40,797 nt of DNA from Candidatus Brevibacterium intestinavium (GTDB taxonomy: Bacteria > Actinomycetota > Actinomycetes > Actinomycetales > Brevibacteriaceae), in NCBI GenBank assembly GCA_019117545.1, contig DWZN01000194.1, positions 1-40,797 on the forward strand, given 5' to 3'. The notes under the pieces were generated by a model, which worked only from the letters and a program-made list of their open reading frames with translations, was not told the DNA's origin and ran no database searches. Both the position numbers and the translations under genes were made by a program. Shown piece by piece: positions 18,173-26,280 of this stretch; the stretch's first letter is position 1; each line of letters begins with the position of its first letter.

Positions 18173-19402
18173 ATGGAAGTGATGCGCACTTCTCCTCACC
18201 TCCGTCCCCTCCGTCGAACGATCTTCACAGTTCTGCTGGAAGTCGTGAAGATCGACCTCATCGTCGTACCGGCCGCCTTCGTCGTGGCGACGGCGTGCTG
18301 GATCGTCGGGCTCGGCTCACAGCTGCCGTATTCGGTGATTCCCGAGTGGGCCTTCGCACTGTGGGCATCGGTCTCGGGCCTCAGCGTCTCGACCCTCGGG
18401 TTCGACTTCTCCGTGGCACCGAGCCTGATCACGCTCGGACTGTGGTCGCTCGTGGCCGCGGCTGCCTGCCGCCTCGTCGACGGCATCGCAGCCGATGCGC
18501 CCGACGATGATGTGGACGGTCGCGGCGACTGGTGGACGATCATGGCCACGGCTCTGGGGACCTTCGCCGTGGTGTATGCGGGCCCGCTGCTGGCTTTCGC
18601 GATCCTGGTCGGACAGGCGACGGTGACTCCTCTGGGAATCCTGCGTCTCCTCCTCTTCCTCGTCTCTGCCGTGGGCTTCGGATTCCTCCGGGTCCGCGGC
18701 GTGGCTGATATTCCGGGGCTGCGGGGGCTCGACGAGATCTGGGATCTCGGATGCAGGTTGGCGCGCCGCTTGCTCTGGGGTGCACTGGCAGCGGCCGTGG
18801 TCATCCTCGCCGTCGGCATCGTCCTCCGCTGGGACGATGTGTCCGTGTCGCTGCAGGTCTACAGCTCACCGGTCGCCGCCGGTGTCGGCCTGCTCATCGT
18901 CCAGCTGCTGTTCGCCCCGGGCATCCTCTACTCGGCGCTGTCGTGGAGCGCCGGTTCCGGCGTCGGCCTGGGCGGAGCGGAGACGAGTTCGGCACTGCAC
19001 GCGGCCACCGTGCCGGTGCCCGATGTTCCGGTGCTGCAGCTGCTCAGCGGAGACTACCCGGCATGGACGATGGCGGCGCCGGCGGTTCTCATCGTCCTCG
19101 GCCTGCTGGCGACCATCCTCGGACGGGACCGAGCCCGCGAAGTGCTCGAAGGCTCATGGTCGGGCATCGGCATCGCCGCCGGCATCGTCTTCGTCGGTTT
19201 CGAGATCCTCGCGCTCTTCTCCGGCGGGGCCTTGGGGCCCTTGAGTCTGTCCGACTTCGGACCCTCGGCCCTGACCTCGGCAGTCGTCGTCACGGTCTGG
19301 ATCGGTGTGGGAATGGCCATCGGACTGCTCTTGATCAGACTCTCCACGCTGCAGGCCGACGACGGGAGCCCCGTGCACTGGGATGAGGACGAGAGCCGAT
19401 GA
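18173..19402 (+). CDS. DUF6350 / PerM-like polytopic membrane protein
   Basis: A 409-residue, strongly hydrophobic protein with about nine or ten predicted spans (for example LIVVPAAFVVATACWIVGLG, GTFAVVYAGPLLAFAILVG, SGIGIAAGIVFVGFEILAL). It matches the DUF6350 family. In M. tuberculosis the homologue PerM (Rv0955) lies directly before purN-purH, just as here, and has been linked to cell division under stress. The conserved position supports orthology; the role here is inferred. The likely start is ATG 18173, with ATG 18182 possible; no clear ribosome binding site is seen. Unlike the mycobacterial locus, an oppositely oriented membrane-protein gene separates it from purN. Confidence 0.75.
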   Translation: MEVMRTSPHLRPLRRTIFTVLLEVVKIDLIVVPAAFVVATACWIVGLGSQLPYSVIPEWAFALWASVSGLSVSTLGFDFSVAPSLITLGLWSLVAAAACRLVDGIAADAPDDDVDGRGDWWTIMATALGTFAVVYAGPLLAFAILVGQATVTPLGILRLLLFLVSAVGFGFLRVRGVADIPGLRGLDEIWDLGCRLARRLLWGALAAAVVILAVGIVLRWDDVSVSLQVYSSPVAAGVGLLIVQLLFAPGILYSALSWSAGSGVGLGGAETSSALHAATVPVPDVPVLQLLSGDYPAWTMAAPAVLIVLGLLATILGRDRAREVLEGSWSGIGIAAGIVFVGFEILALFSGGALGPLSLSDFGPSALTSAVVVTVWIGVGMAIGLLLIRLSTLQADDGSPVHWDEDESR

Positions 19403-19526
19403 GAGCGGCGCGACCGAGCCTCTGCAGCGGGATCTCGGCGACGTGGTTTCAGCTGGGAGGTGACGGGATCAGCCGGGAGTGGGGGACGGGATCAGTCGGC
19501 AACGGACGGGGCCGGACCCATTTCAC

Positions 19527-19979
19527 TCACTGCGTGCCCGGCAGATCGAGGTCCTGTCCGGTGATCTGCTTGAACCAGTCACCGAGTCCGGTCTGGTAGT
19601 CGCTGGTGCACGTCAGCTGAGCCTGCTCGGTGATCGCATCGCGCAGGCACTCCTCGTACTTGGACTGCACCGGCCAGAGGATGACCGACGACATCGTCGA
19701 GAAGACGAGATAGAGGCTGAGCAGACCGCCGAGGATGCCCAACGACATGTTCCTTCGCTGCTTCGTCTTCACCACGGCGACGATGTACTTCACCGACCAG
19801 ACGATCGCCGCGATCGCAAAGCCGATGGCGGCGAGCTTGAACGGCAGCTGGTAGGTGAACGTCAGCACCGAGGCGAGGATCAGCAGGATCAGGACGAGCC
19901 CGTGTCGTGCCGGAGCGGCCTGTTTCTCCTCGTCGGGAGTCGGTGCCTTCTTCTCTTCGGTGCTGTTTGGTGGCGTCAC
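19527..19979 (-). CDS. Small membrane protein of unknown function
   Basis: A 150-residue protein, not recognised. A charged N-terminus (NSTEEKKAPTPDEEKQ) is followed by three hydrophobic segments: LVLILLILASVLTFTYQLPF, LAAIGFAIAAIVWSVKYIVAVV and SLGILGGLLSLYLVFSTMSSV. The C-terminal 50 residues are polar with two cysteines (EECLRDAI and LTCTSDY), probably outside the cell. Start is GTG at 19979; no convincing ribosome binding site precedes it. It is convergent with the PerM-like gene and divergent from purN, splitting an otherwise conserved perM-purN pair. Function unknown. Confidence 0.7.
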   Translation of the reverse strand: MTPPNSTEEKKAPTPDEEKQAAPARHGLVLILLILASVLTFTYQLPFKLAAIGFAIAAIVWSVKYIVAVVKTKQRRNMSLGILGGLLSLYLVFSTMSSVILWPVQSKYEECLRDAITEQAQLTCTSDYQTGLGDWFKQITGQDLDLPGTQ

Positions 19980-20069
19980 TGTGCCAGTTTCTCACAGACG
20001 ACTGACAAATGCCTCGGCGGGCCGTGTCCGGTGGCTGGCCGCGCGAGCGCACAGCAGAGACGCAGACGT

Positions 20070-20075
20070 TAGAAT
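20070..20075 (+). promoter_or_regulatory. Leaderless -10 for purN
   Basis: TAGAAT ends six bases before the GTG at 20082. There is no ribosome binding site. No purine-regulator operator is recognised in the 102-base gap to the divergent gene. Confidence 0.55.
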
Positions 20076-20081
20076 GGGCGC

Positions 20082-20705
20082 GTGCGCATCGTTCTTCTGG
20101 CCTCAGGCTCCGGTACCCTCACTCAGGCAGTCATCGACGCATTCGCCGCTGGAACGCGCGGAGTCGAGATCCTGGCAGTCGGCTCGGATTCGTCCACGGC
20201 CGGAGTCCTGGACCGGGCCCGCGCCCACGATGTTGCGACCTTCGTCGTCCGGCCGAAGGACTTCGCCGACCGACAGGCCTGGAACGAACAGCTGCGGCGG
20301 ACAGTGGCCGAACTCGGACCCGACTGGGTGGTGTCGGCCGGGTTCATGCGCATCCTCGGCCCGAGCTTCGTCGAGGCGTTCTCCAACCGGATCATCAACA
20401 CCCATCCGGCGCTTCTGCCGTCGTTCCCGGGAGCGCACGGAGTCCGCGACGCACTCGCCCACGGAGTGAAGCTGACCGGCGGGACCATCCACCTCGTCGA
20501 CACCGGCGTCGACACGGGCCCGATCATCACCCAGTACGCCGTGCCCATCGGCGATGACGACACCGAAGAGACCGTCCACGAACGCATCAAGGCCCTTGAG
20601 AGGGAAGAGCTCGTGCGTCTGCTGGCCCACCTCGCCCACTCCGATCTCGTCATCGACGGTCGGCATGTCCGCGGATATGCCGCCTCGGCGACGGCCGCAA
20701 ACTGA
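20082..20705 (+). CDS. purN: Phosphoribosylglycinamide formyltransferase
   Basis: Transfers formyl from 10-formyl-tetrahydrofolate to GAR, the third step of purine synthesis. The 207-residue protein matches the E. coli enzyme so closely in spacing that the catalytic residues carry the same numbers: Asn106, His108 ([15 protein letters not shown]) and Asp144 ([10 protein letters not shown]). The phosphate-binding opening [15 protein letters not shown] (SGSGTL) is present. Starts at GTG 20082, which fits both the -10 box and [11 protein letters not shown]. The gene is intact. purH follows after 49 bases with its own ribosome binding site, so they are probably co-transcribed. Confidence 0.97.
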   Translation: MRIVLLASGSGTLTQAVIDAFAAGTRGVEILAVGSDSSTAGVLDRARAHDVATFVVRPKDFADRQAWNEQLRRTVAELGPDWVVSAGFMRILGPSFVEAFSNRIINTHPALLPSFPGAHGVRDALAHGVKLTGGTIHLVDTGVDTGPIITQYAVPIGDDDTEETVHERIKALEREELVRLLAHLAHSDLVIDGRHVRGYAASATAAN

Positions 20706-20743
20706 CCCCAGCCGGGCGAAGAATCGACCGGCGAACGAACCTC

Positions 20744-20750
20744 AAGGAGG
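20744..20750 (+). promoter_or_regulatory. Ribosome binding site fixing the purH start
   Basis: AAGGAGG lies four bases before GTG 20755, the first codon of [19 protein letters not shown]. This places the start and shows that purH, unlike purN, is translated from a leadered region. Confidence 0.8.
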
Positions 20751-20754
20751 ATCT

Positions 20755-22323
20755 GTGACAGGAACCCGCGCGATCAGGAGAGCGCTGATCAGCGTCTATG
20801 ACAAGACCGGGTTGGAGGACCTGGCTCGCGGACTCGACGCCGCCGGAGTCCAGATCGTGTCGACCGGTTCGACGGCAGCGAAGATCGCCGAGGCGGGGGC
20901 CGAGGTGACGAAGGTCGAAGACCTGACCGGGTTCCCCGAATGTCTCGAAGGGCGGGTCAAGACCCTCCACCCGCGGGTGCACGCGGGCATCCTCGCCGAC
21001 TCCCGCAAGCCGGACCATCGGAGTCAGCTCGACGAGCTCGGGATCGAGCCCTTCGACCTCGTCATCGTCAACCTCTATCCGTTCTCCGACACCGTCGCCA
21101 GCGGTGCGGGCTTCGACGACTGCGTGGAGCAGATCGACATCGGCGGACCCTCGATGGTCCGCGCCGCAGCGAAGAACCACCCGACCGTCGCGGTGGTCAC
21201 CGATCCGGCCGACTATTCGGCCGTGATCGAGGCCGCATCCGGCGAGGGCTTCGGTGTCGCCGCGCGGCGGGAGTTCGCCGCACGGGCCTTCGCCCACACC
21301 GCCGCCTATGACACCGCGGTGGCCTCATGGTTCGCCGCCGAACTCAGCGGTGCGGAAGACAGCGACGGCGACGAGGCCGACCAGCCGGCCTTCGCCGGAG
21401 TCACGGGAGAGAAGATCGCGGATCTGCGCTATGGGGAGAACCCGCATCAGGCCGCAGCGGTCTACTCCGACGGCACCCGCGGCATCGCCTGTGCCACGCT
21501 GCTGGGCGGCAAGGCGATGTCGTACAACAACTACACCGACACCGATGCCGCGATCCGTGCGGCCTTCGACTTCGACCAGCCGGCCGTGGCCATCGTCAAA
21601 CACGCGAACCCCTGCGGCATCGCCGTCGCCGACACCGCAGCCGCCGCGCACAAGGCCGCCCACGAATGCGATCCGCTCTCGGCATACGGCGGGGTGATCG
21701 CCACCAATCGTGAAGTCGACGCTGAACTGGCCGCATCGATCAAGCCGATCTTCACCGAGTGCCTGGCCGCACCCTCGTTCTCCGCCGAGGCTCTCGAGCT
21801 CCTGTCGACGAAGAAGAACCTGCGCCTGCTCGAACTCGGTGAGGTCGACTTCGCCGCGTCCGAGATCAAACCCATCACCGGCGGATTCCTCGTTCAGGAC
21901 CGCGATGCGTTCCAGGCCGAGGGCGACCGGCCGGAGAACTGGACCCTGGCCGCCGGGAAGCCCGCGACGCCGGAGATCCTCGCCGACCTCGAGTTCGCCT
22001 GGAAGGCCGGCCGGGCCGTGAAGTCCAACGCCATTCTGCTCGCCAAGGGCGGGGCCTCGGTCGGTGTGGGCATGGGATAGGTCAACCGAGTCGATTCGGC
22101 CAAGCTGGCCGTCGAGCGTGCCGGTGCCGAACGCGCCGCCGGTGCCGTCGGCGCCTCCGATGCCTTCTTCCCGTTCCCCGACGGTCTGCAGATCCTCATC
22201 GACGCCGGAGTCACCGCCGTGGTGCAGCCGGGCGGATCGATCCGCGATGACGAGGTCATTGCCGCCGCGCAGCAGGCCGGGATCACGATGTACCTGACCG
22301 GGAGCCGTCATTTCTTCCACTGA
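20755..22323 (+). pseudogene. purH: purH (AICAR transformylase/IMP cyclohydrolase) interrupted by in-frame TAG at 22078-22080
   Basis: Bifunctional last two steps to IMP. From GTG 20755 the frame encodes 441 residues, then TAG, then 80 more family-matching residues to TGA at 22321-22323; without the TAG the length would be 522, normal for PurH. The cyclohydrolase part is complete ([12 protein letters not shown], near 69-80; [11 protein letters not shown], 131-141). The transformylase part has [19 protein letters not shown], the catalytic KHANPCG (282-288) and KSNAIL. TAG replaces the Gln of the usual GxGQxxRVDS motif, a single C-to-T change. The lost tail holds [10 protein letters not shown] and QPGGSIRD, which contribute to substrate binding. 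No in-frame ATG or GTG lies just after the TAG. It could be a true mutation, a sequencing error, or a suppressed codon. Confidence 0.9.
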
Positions 22324-22324
22324 G

Positions 22325-22666
22325 ATGAAGCGACCTCACCCTCGCCACGCACGGCGGGGGAGAGGGCCGATCGCCAAGCGGTGGATCTATTGGAAGCGCA
22401 GGTACGCGCATCCCACCCGCCGTGATTGGGTGCTGCTCGGATGCCTCCTGGCGGCCATCGCCGCGGCGGCCTGCTCGTTCATCGATTTCCGTCTCGGCGC
22501 CGTCGTCTTGGCCGCCGTGCCGGCTGGTCTCGCCGGGTTCAGGGCGATGCCCCCACCGTGGAACGAGGTGTGGACCAACCGCTCGAAGGCCGTCGACATC
22601 ACCACCTGCCTCCTGTTCGCGGTGCTGCTGGTCGGTCTGGCATTCCTCATCCCGCCGTCCCGGTGA
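22325..22666 (+). CDS. DUF3017-like small membrane protein
   Basis: A 113-residue protein starting one base after the purH stop at 22323, so its translation is probably tied to ribosomes finishing purH. A very basic N-terminus (KRPHPRHARRGRGP) precedes about three hydrophobic segments: VLLGCLLAAIAAAACSF, LGAVVLAAVPAGLAGF and the C-terminal CLLFAVLLVGLAFLIPP. The WTNRSKAVDITTCLLFAVLL stretch, with a basic residue pair before the last span, resembles the DUF3017 family found near purH/folD in actinobacteria. Function unknown. The premature stop in purH may reduce its expression by polarity. Confidence 0.7.
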   Translation: MKRPHPRHARRGRGPIAKRWIYWKRRYAHPTRRDWVLLGCLLAAIAAAACSFIDFRLGAVVLAAVPAGLAGFRAMPPPWNEVWTNRSKAVDITTCLLFAVLLVGLAFLIPPSR

Positions 22667-22801
22667 TTCCATGGCGCCGCTGACGGCCATTGTCAAGGAG
22701 TCCTGTGCCCGTGCTCGTGCTGCGCAATTTTATGTGCATTCTCTGAGAAACGGGACATCGCGGTGTCGCAACGACGGAATAAGTGGCAGGGTGAAGGCGT
22801 C

Positions 22802-22824
22802 AGAAGGTTCGCTTCGAACCTTTT
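22802..22824 (+). promoter_or_regulatory. Hairpin just upstream of the small antitoxin-family gene
   Basis: AAGGTTCG (22804-22811) and CGAACCTT (22815-22822) form an 8-bp stem with a three-base loop, extendable by a G-T and an A-T pair. It ends seven bases before the AAAGGAGA ribosome binding site. It could be a terminator for the purH transcript or a structure controlling translation; sequence alone does not decide. Confidence 0.45.
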
Positions 22825-22842
22825 CCGATGAAAGGAGACAGT

Positions 22843-23025
22843 ATGGGACTGGACGATCTGACCAATAAAGCCAAGGACGCCATGAATAGCGATAAGGGTG
22901 AGCAGATCAGCGACCAGGGCCTGGACAAGGCTGCTGACGCCGCCAACAATGTCACCGGCGGAAAGTTCGAAGACCAGATCAACAAGGGTCGCGACGCAGC
23001 CGATGACAAGCTTGGCAACGAATGA
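22843..23025 (+). CDS. Small antitoxin-family (MT0933/Rv0909-like) protein
   Basis: A 60-residue, charged, helical protein. The pattern MGLDDLTNKAKDAM, then DKAADAANNVTGGKFEDQINKG, then AADDKLGNE resembles the MT0933 antitoxin family, named for Rv0909, which pairs with an SRPBCC-type toxin in M. tuberculosis. No toxin-like gene is adjacent here, so toxin neutralisation should not be assumed; many copies are thought to be stress proteins. ATG 22843 is preceded by AAAGGAGA at eight bases. An upstream ATG at 22828 overlaps the ribosome binding site and is unlikely. A strong terminator follows, so it is a single-gene unit. Confidence 0.65.
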   Translation: MGLDDLTNKAKDAMNSDKGEQISDQGLDKAADAANNVTGGKFEDQINKGRDAADDKLGNE

Positions 23026-23057
23026 TCTTCACTCCATAGCCGCGTCCGGCATGGAAT

Positions 23058-23093
23058 AGGCGCCGAGGAGAACGAGAGTTCCCCTCGGCGCCT
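23058..23093. terminator. Terminator between antitoxin-family gene and pcrA
   Basis: An 11-bp perfect stem (23058-23068 with 23083-23093) with a 14-base loop, followed on the plus strand by a short TCTTC tract. It lies between convergent genes and closes the small-protein transcript; it may also serve pcrA. Confidence 0.75.
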
Positions 23094-23164
23094 TCTTCGT
23101 GGCGGGCGCTTCAACCAGGTGAGTGCTTCGACCAGGTCGGCGCTTCAACGAGCCGCCGGGACGG

Positions 23165-25594
23165 TCAGTTGAGCTTGTCGATCGGAGCGTAGCGCAGCAG
23201 CAGTCGCTTCGAACCGGCAGAACCGAAGTCGACCACAGCCACCGTCTTGTCCCCGACCCCGTTGACCTCGGTGACGGTGCCGAGGCCGAAGGACTCGTGG
23301 GAGACCTTCTCTCCGACCTCGACGGAGATGACCTCTCGGTTGGGACGGATCCGATTGGGGAAACCGGCCGCCGGTGCCGAGGAGCCGGCACCCGACCGCG
23401 AGGATGTGCCGCGGCCTGCACCGAATCCGCGTGAGGTTCCCGAATGTCCCGAGGAATAGCCGGACCCGAAGCCGCCGGAGAACCCACCGGAGAAGCTGCC
23501 TGTGTTCTCCCAGACGATGAGGTCCTCCGGGATCTCGGACAGGAACCGACTCGGCGGGTTGTATTGCGGTTGGCCCCACATGCTGCGGGTCTCGGCCCGG
23601 CTCAGCAGCAGCCTCTGGCGGGCGCGTGTGAGTCCGACATAGGCCAGGCGCCGTTCCTCGGACAGCTCCAGCGGGTTCTCGAACGACCGGGAATGCGGGA
23701 ATCCACCGTCCTCGAGTCCGGTGAGGAAGACGACGGGGAACTCCAGTCCTTTGGCCGTGTGCAGCGTCATGAGCGTGACCTGACCCAGCTCGGCATCGGG
23801 GATCTGATCGGTGTCCGAGGCCAGCGCCACCTGTTCGAGGAACTGGTCGATGGCTGCGACTCCGACGCCGGGAGCAGGGGGAGCTTCCTCCGCCGCGGCG
23901 GCGGAAGCGTCGTCCGTTTCCGTGTCGGTGTCCGCCTCGGATGTCGCGGCGGCCTCACGGGAGGCGACGAAGTCCTCGGCCACGGCGACGAGTTCGGCGA
24001 GGTTGTCCACCCGCGACTCGTCCTGCGGATCGGTGCTCTTCTGCAGCGATTCGAGATAGCCGGACTGTTCGAGGATCGCCTCGATCACCCGCGACAGCGG
24101 GGACGATTCGGCGGTGGAGGCGAGGTCCTGCATGAGATCGTAGAACTTCTGCACCGAGGTCAGAGCCCGAGAGCTCAGATGGGGAATCTCCTCGAGCCGT
24201 CCCAGGGCCGTATGGAAGCTGATGCCCTCCCGGTCGGCGAAGTCCGCGATGAGGCCTTCGGTGCGGTCGCCGATGGAGCGCTTGGGCACATTGAGGATGC
24301 GGCGCAGATTGACATCGTCATCGGGATTGGCCACCACCCGCAGATAGGCCAGGGCGTCCTTGATCTCCTTGCGTTCGTAGAAGCGGGTGCCGCCGACGAC
24401 CTTGTAGGGAATGCCCGAGCGGACCAGGGCGTCCTCGATGGCCCGCGACTGGGCATTCGTGCGATAGAAGACGGCGAAGTCGCCGTACCGGTAGTTCTCG
24501 TCGTCGATGAGATCGTCGATGCGGTCGACGATGAACCGTGCTTCGGCCTGCTCGTTCTCGGCCACCCAGCCGACGATCTGCTCACCCGTTCCCTCGGAGG
24601 TCCACAGCTTCTTCTCCCTGCGGTCCTCGTTGTGGGAGATGACGGCATTCGCCGCGTCGAGGATGTTCTGCGTCGAACGGTAGTTCTGCTCGAGGAGGAT
24701 GGTCTCCGCGTTCGGGAAGTCCTTCTCGAACTCGACGATATTGCGCACCGTGGCACCGCGGAAGGCATAGATCGACTGGTCGGCATCACCGACGACGGTG
24801 AGTTCGGCTCCCGACGCACCGCCGGCGCCGTCGCCGGCCAGGGCCTTGATCAGCGCGTACTGGGCCGGGTTCGTGTCCTGGTACTCATCGACGAGGATGT
24901 GCCGGAACCGCCGCCGGTAGGAATCGGCGACCTCGGGGAAGGCGCCGAAGAGGTGGACGGTCTCGGAGATGAGGTCGTCGAAGTCGAAGGCATTGGCCAG
25001 GCGCAGTCGGGAGGTGTAGCGCGTGAAGACGTCCGCGAGCACCTCGTCGGCGGGATTGTTCGGGCGGGGAGTGAAGTCGTCGGGGGTCTGCAGCTCGTTC
25101 TTGAGGTTCGAGATCCGATGCAGAATGGCTCGCGGGGTGTACTTCTTCGTGTCGAGGCCGAGTTCCTTGAGGATCTGCGAGACGAGGCGCTGGGCGTCCT
25201 GAGCGTCATAGATGGTGAAGTTCGTGTTCCGGCCCAGCACCCTCGCCTCCCGACGCAGGATCCGCACGCACGAGGAGTGGAACGTCGAGACCCACATGGC
25301 GCGGGAGGCCGGGCCGACGATGGAGGACACGCGTTCGGCCATCTCCCTGGCGGCCTTGTTCGTGAAGGTGATCGCCAGGACTTCGCCCGGATGAGCGCGC
25401 CCCGTGGCCAGGGCATAGGCGATGCGGCGGGTCAGAACAGTGGTCTTGCCCGACCCTGCTCCGGCGACGATGAGCAGCGGGGACCCGGTGTGCATCACGG
25501 CTTCGCGCTGTCGCGGGTTGAGCCCGGTGAGGAGTTCGGCCGCTCGGGGGTCGGCGCCGGCGGCATGGTCGAGGTGTTCAGATGCAGCAGTCAT
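23165..25594 (-). CDS. pcrA: ATP-dependent DNA helicase UvrD/PcrA
   Basis: A superfamily 1A 3'-5' helicase for repair and transcription-associated processes. From ATG 25594 it is 809 residues. In order: Q-motif LNPRQREAV, Walker A GAGSGKTT (45-52), motif II DEYQDTN, motif III GDADQSIYAFRGA, motif IV EQNYRST, motif V TLHTAKGLEFPVVF and motif VI YVGLTRARQRL. A Ser/Gly-rich linker (FSGGFSGGFGSGYSSG and similar) leads to a C-terminal Tudor-like domain, VSHESFGLGTVTEVNGVG, known in PcrA to bind RNA polymerase. An acidic insert (TSEADTDTETDDAS) lies in domain 2B. An upstream ATG at 25672 would add 26 residues and is not preferred. TATCGT at 25605-25610 suggests a very short leader. Confidence 0.95.
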   Translation of the reverse strand: MTAASEHLDHAAGADPRAAELLTGLNPRQREAVMHTGSPLLIVAGAGSGKTTVLTRRIAYALATGRAHPGEVLAITFTNKAAREMAERVSSIVGPASRAMWVSTFHSSCVRILRREARVLGRNTNFTIYDAQDAQRLVSQILKELGLDTKKYTPRAILHRISNLKNELQTPDDFTPRPNNPADEVLADVFTRYTSRLRLANAFDFDDLISETVHLFGAFPEVADSYRRRFRHILVDEYQDTNPAQYALIKALAGDGAGGASGAELTVVGDADQSIYAFRGATVRNIVEFEKDFPNAETILLEQNYRSTQNILDAANAVISHNEDRREKKLWTSEGTGEQIVGWVAENEQAEARFIVDRIDDLIDDENYRYGDFAVFYRTNAQSRAIEDALVRSGIPYKVVGGTRFYERKEIKDALAYLRVVANPDDDVNLRRILNVPKRSIGDRTEGLIADFADREGISFHTALGRLEEIPHLSSRALTSVQKFYDLMQDLASTAESSPLSRVIEAILEQSGYLESLQKSTDPQDESRVDNLAELVAVAEDFVASREAAATSEADTDTETDDASAAAAEEAPPAPGVGVAAIDQFLEQVALASDTDQIPDAELGQVTLMTLHTAKGLEFPVVFLTGLEDGGFPHSRSFENPLELSEERRLAYVGLTRARQRLLLSRAETRSMWGQPQYNPPSRFLSEIPEDLIVWENTGSFSGGFSGGFGSGYSSGHSGTSRGFGAGRGTSSRSGAGSSAPAAGFPNRIRPNREVISVEVGEKVSHESFGLGTVTEVNGVGDKTVAVVDFGSAGSKRLLLRYAPIDKLN

Positions 25595-25674
25595 GTCGTC
25601 CACAACGATACCGTCCGGGCCGGACACGGGACGATTCTGCCCGCGAGCGGAGCCGACGGCCCTCGCGGACACGG

Positions 25675-25722
25675 CTGACGGCGGCCCGGATACCGCGTGC
25701 TGGGCATCCGGGCCGCCGTCAG
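25675..25722 (-). terminator. Strong hairpin terminator after the four-helix membrane protein gene
   Basis: A perfect 17-bp stem (25675-25691 with 25706-25722) with a 14-base loop. It starts 15 bases after the stop of the minus-strand gene at 25737 and lies upstream of pcrA, so it separates the two transcripts. It is among the strongest hairpins in the window. Confidence 0.8.
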
Positions 25723-25736
25723 GAGAGCCGAGTCGG

Positions 25737-26144
25737 TCAGTGGACGAAGACGGCCACGATGAGGTTGATGATCGTGAACGCGAACGTCAGATGCGCCATC
25801 GTCGCCGACGGATTCTTCACCGCCGTCGCAGCGGTGCCCTCGGCGGGGGCCGATGCTGCGGGGCCCGCAGCGGTGAAGGCCTTCTGCTTCCTGCTGCCGA
25901 TGAACGCGAAGACGGTGACGATGATCGCCACGACCAGTTTGATGCCGATCTTCACATGGTTGACGTCCCCGTCGCCCATCTCCGCGATGCCCACGAGCAG
26001 CAGTCCCGTGATGAGCTGGAGATAGGACGCGTGGAGCATTCCGGAGAGCACCTTGGGGGAGCGGATGACAGTGAAATAGCCCCCGACGATGATCGCCATT
26101 CCGACCAGATGCAGGGTCAGAAGGATCTCGCGTAGAATTTCCAT
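25737..26144 (-). CDS. Four-helix membrane protein of unknown function
   Basis: A 135-residue protein with four hydrophobic segments: LLTLHLVGMAIIVGGYF (about 9-25), LHASYLQLITGLLLVGIAEM, KIGIKLVVAIIVTVFAFIGS and the C-terminal LTFAFTIINLIVAVFVH. A His in the first span (LHLVGM) and another in MLHAS recall small heme- or redox-associated membrane proteins, but that is only a resemblance. An Ala/Pro-rich loop separates spans three and four. ATG 26144 is chosen because it follows a TACGAT hexamer by seven bases and begins directly with the first span; a longer frame up to 26297 would run through the tRNA gene and is rejected. Confidence 0.72.
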   Translation of the reverse strand: MEILREILLTLHLVGMAIIVGGYFTVIRSPKVLSGMLHASYLQLITGLLLVGIAEMGDGDVNHVKIGIKLVVAIIVTVFAFIGSRKQKAFTAAGPAASAPAEGTAATAVKNPSATMAHLTFAFTIINLIVAVFVH

Positions 26145-26151
26145 AGAATTA

Positions 26152-26157
26152 ATCGTA
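26152..26157 (-). promoter_or_regulatory. Leaderless -10 for the four-helix membrane protein gene
   Basis: On the minus strand TACGAT ends seven bases before ATG 26144. No ribosome binding site lies between. Confidence 0.48.
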
Positions 26158-26208
26158 GTGGCATGATGGTGTCTCGTGAGCGCGGGCCCCTGAACTGGTG
26201 CACGCTGT

Positions 26209-26280
26209 TCCGCCCTGGTGTAATGGCAGCACGCCGGCCTTTGGAGCCGTGCAGTATAGGTTCGAATCCTATGGGCGGAG
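26209..26280 (+). tRNA. tRNA-Gln (anticodon TTG)
   Basis: A 72-base cloverleaf folds. The acceptor stem TCCGCCC/GGGCGGA is perfect, with G as discriminator base. The D stem is GTGT/GCAC with one T-G pair. The anticodon loop CTTTGGA has TTG at 26241-26243. The T arm is ATAGG-TTCGAAT-CCTAT. The 27:43 pair in the anticodon stem is a C/T mismatch (26234 and 26250), slightly unusual. CCA is not encoded. The gene sits 33 bases before glmU. Anticodon UUG reads CAA and possibly CAG. Confidence 0.95.

Noticed and set aside
19462-19495. Direct repeat GACGGGATCAG at 19462-19472 and 19485-19495
   Set aside because: Only two 11-base copies in a 124-base gap between convergent genes; no structure or role is suggested.
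22078-22080. Pyrrolysine or reassigned TAG
   Set aside because: TAG ends two other genes in this window normally, no pyrrolysine genes are seen, and the homologous residue is Gln.
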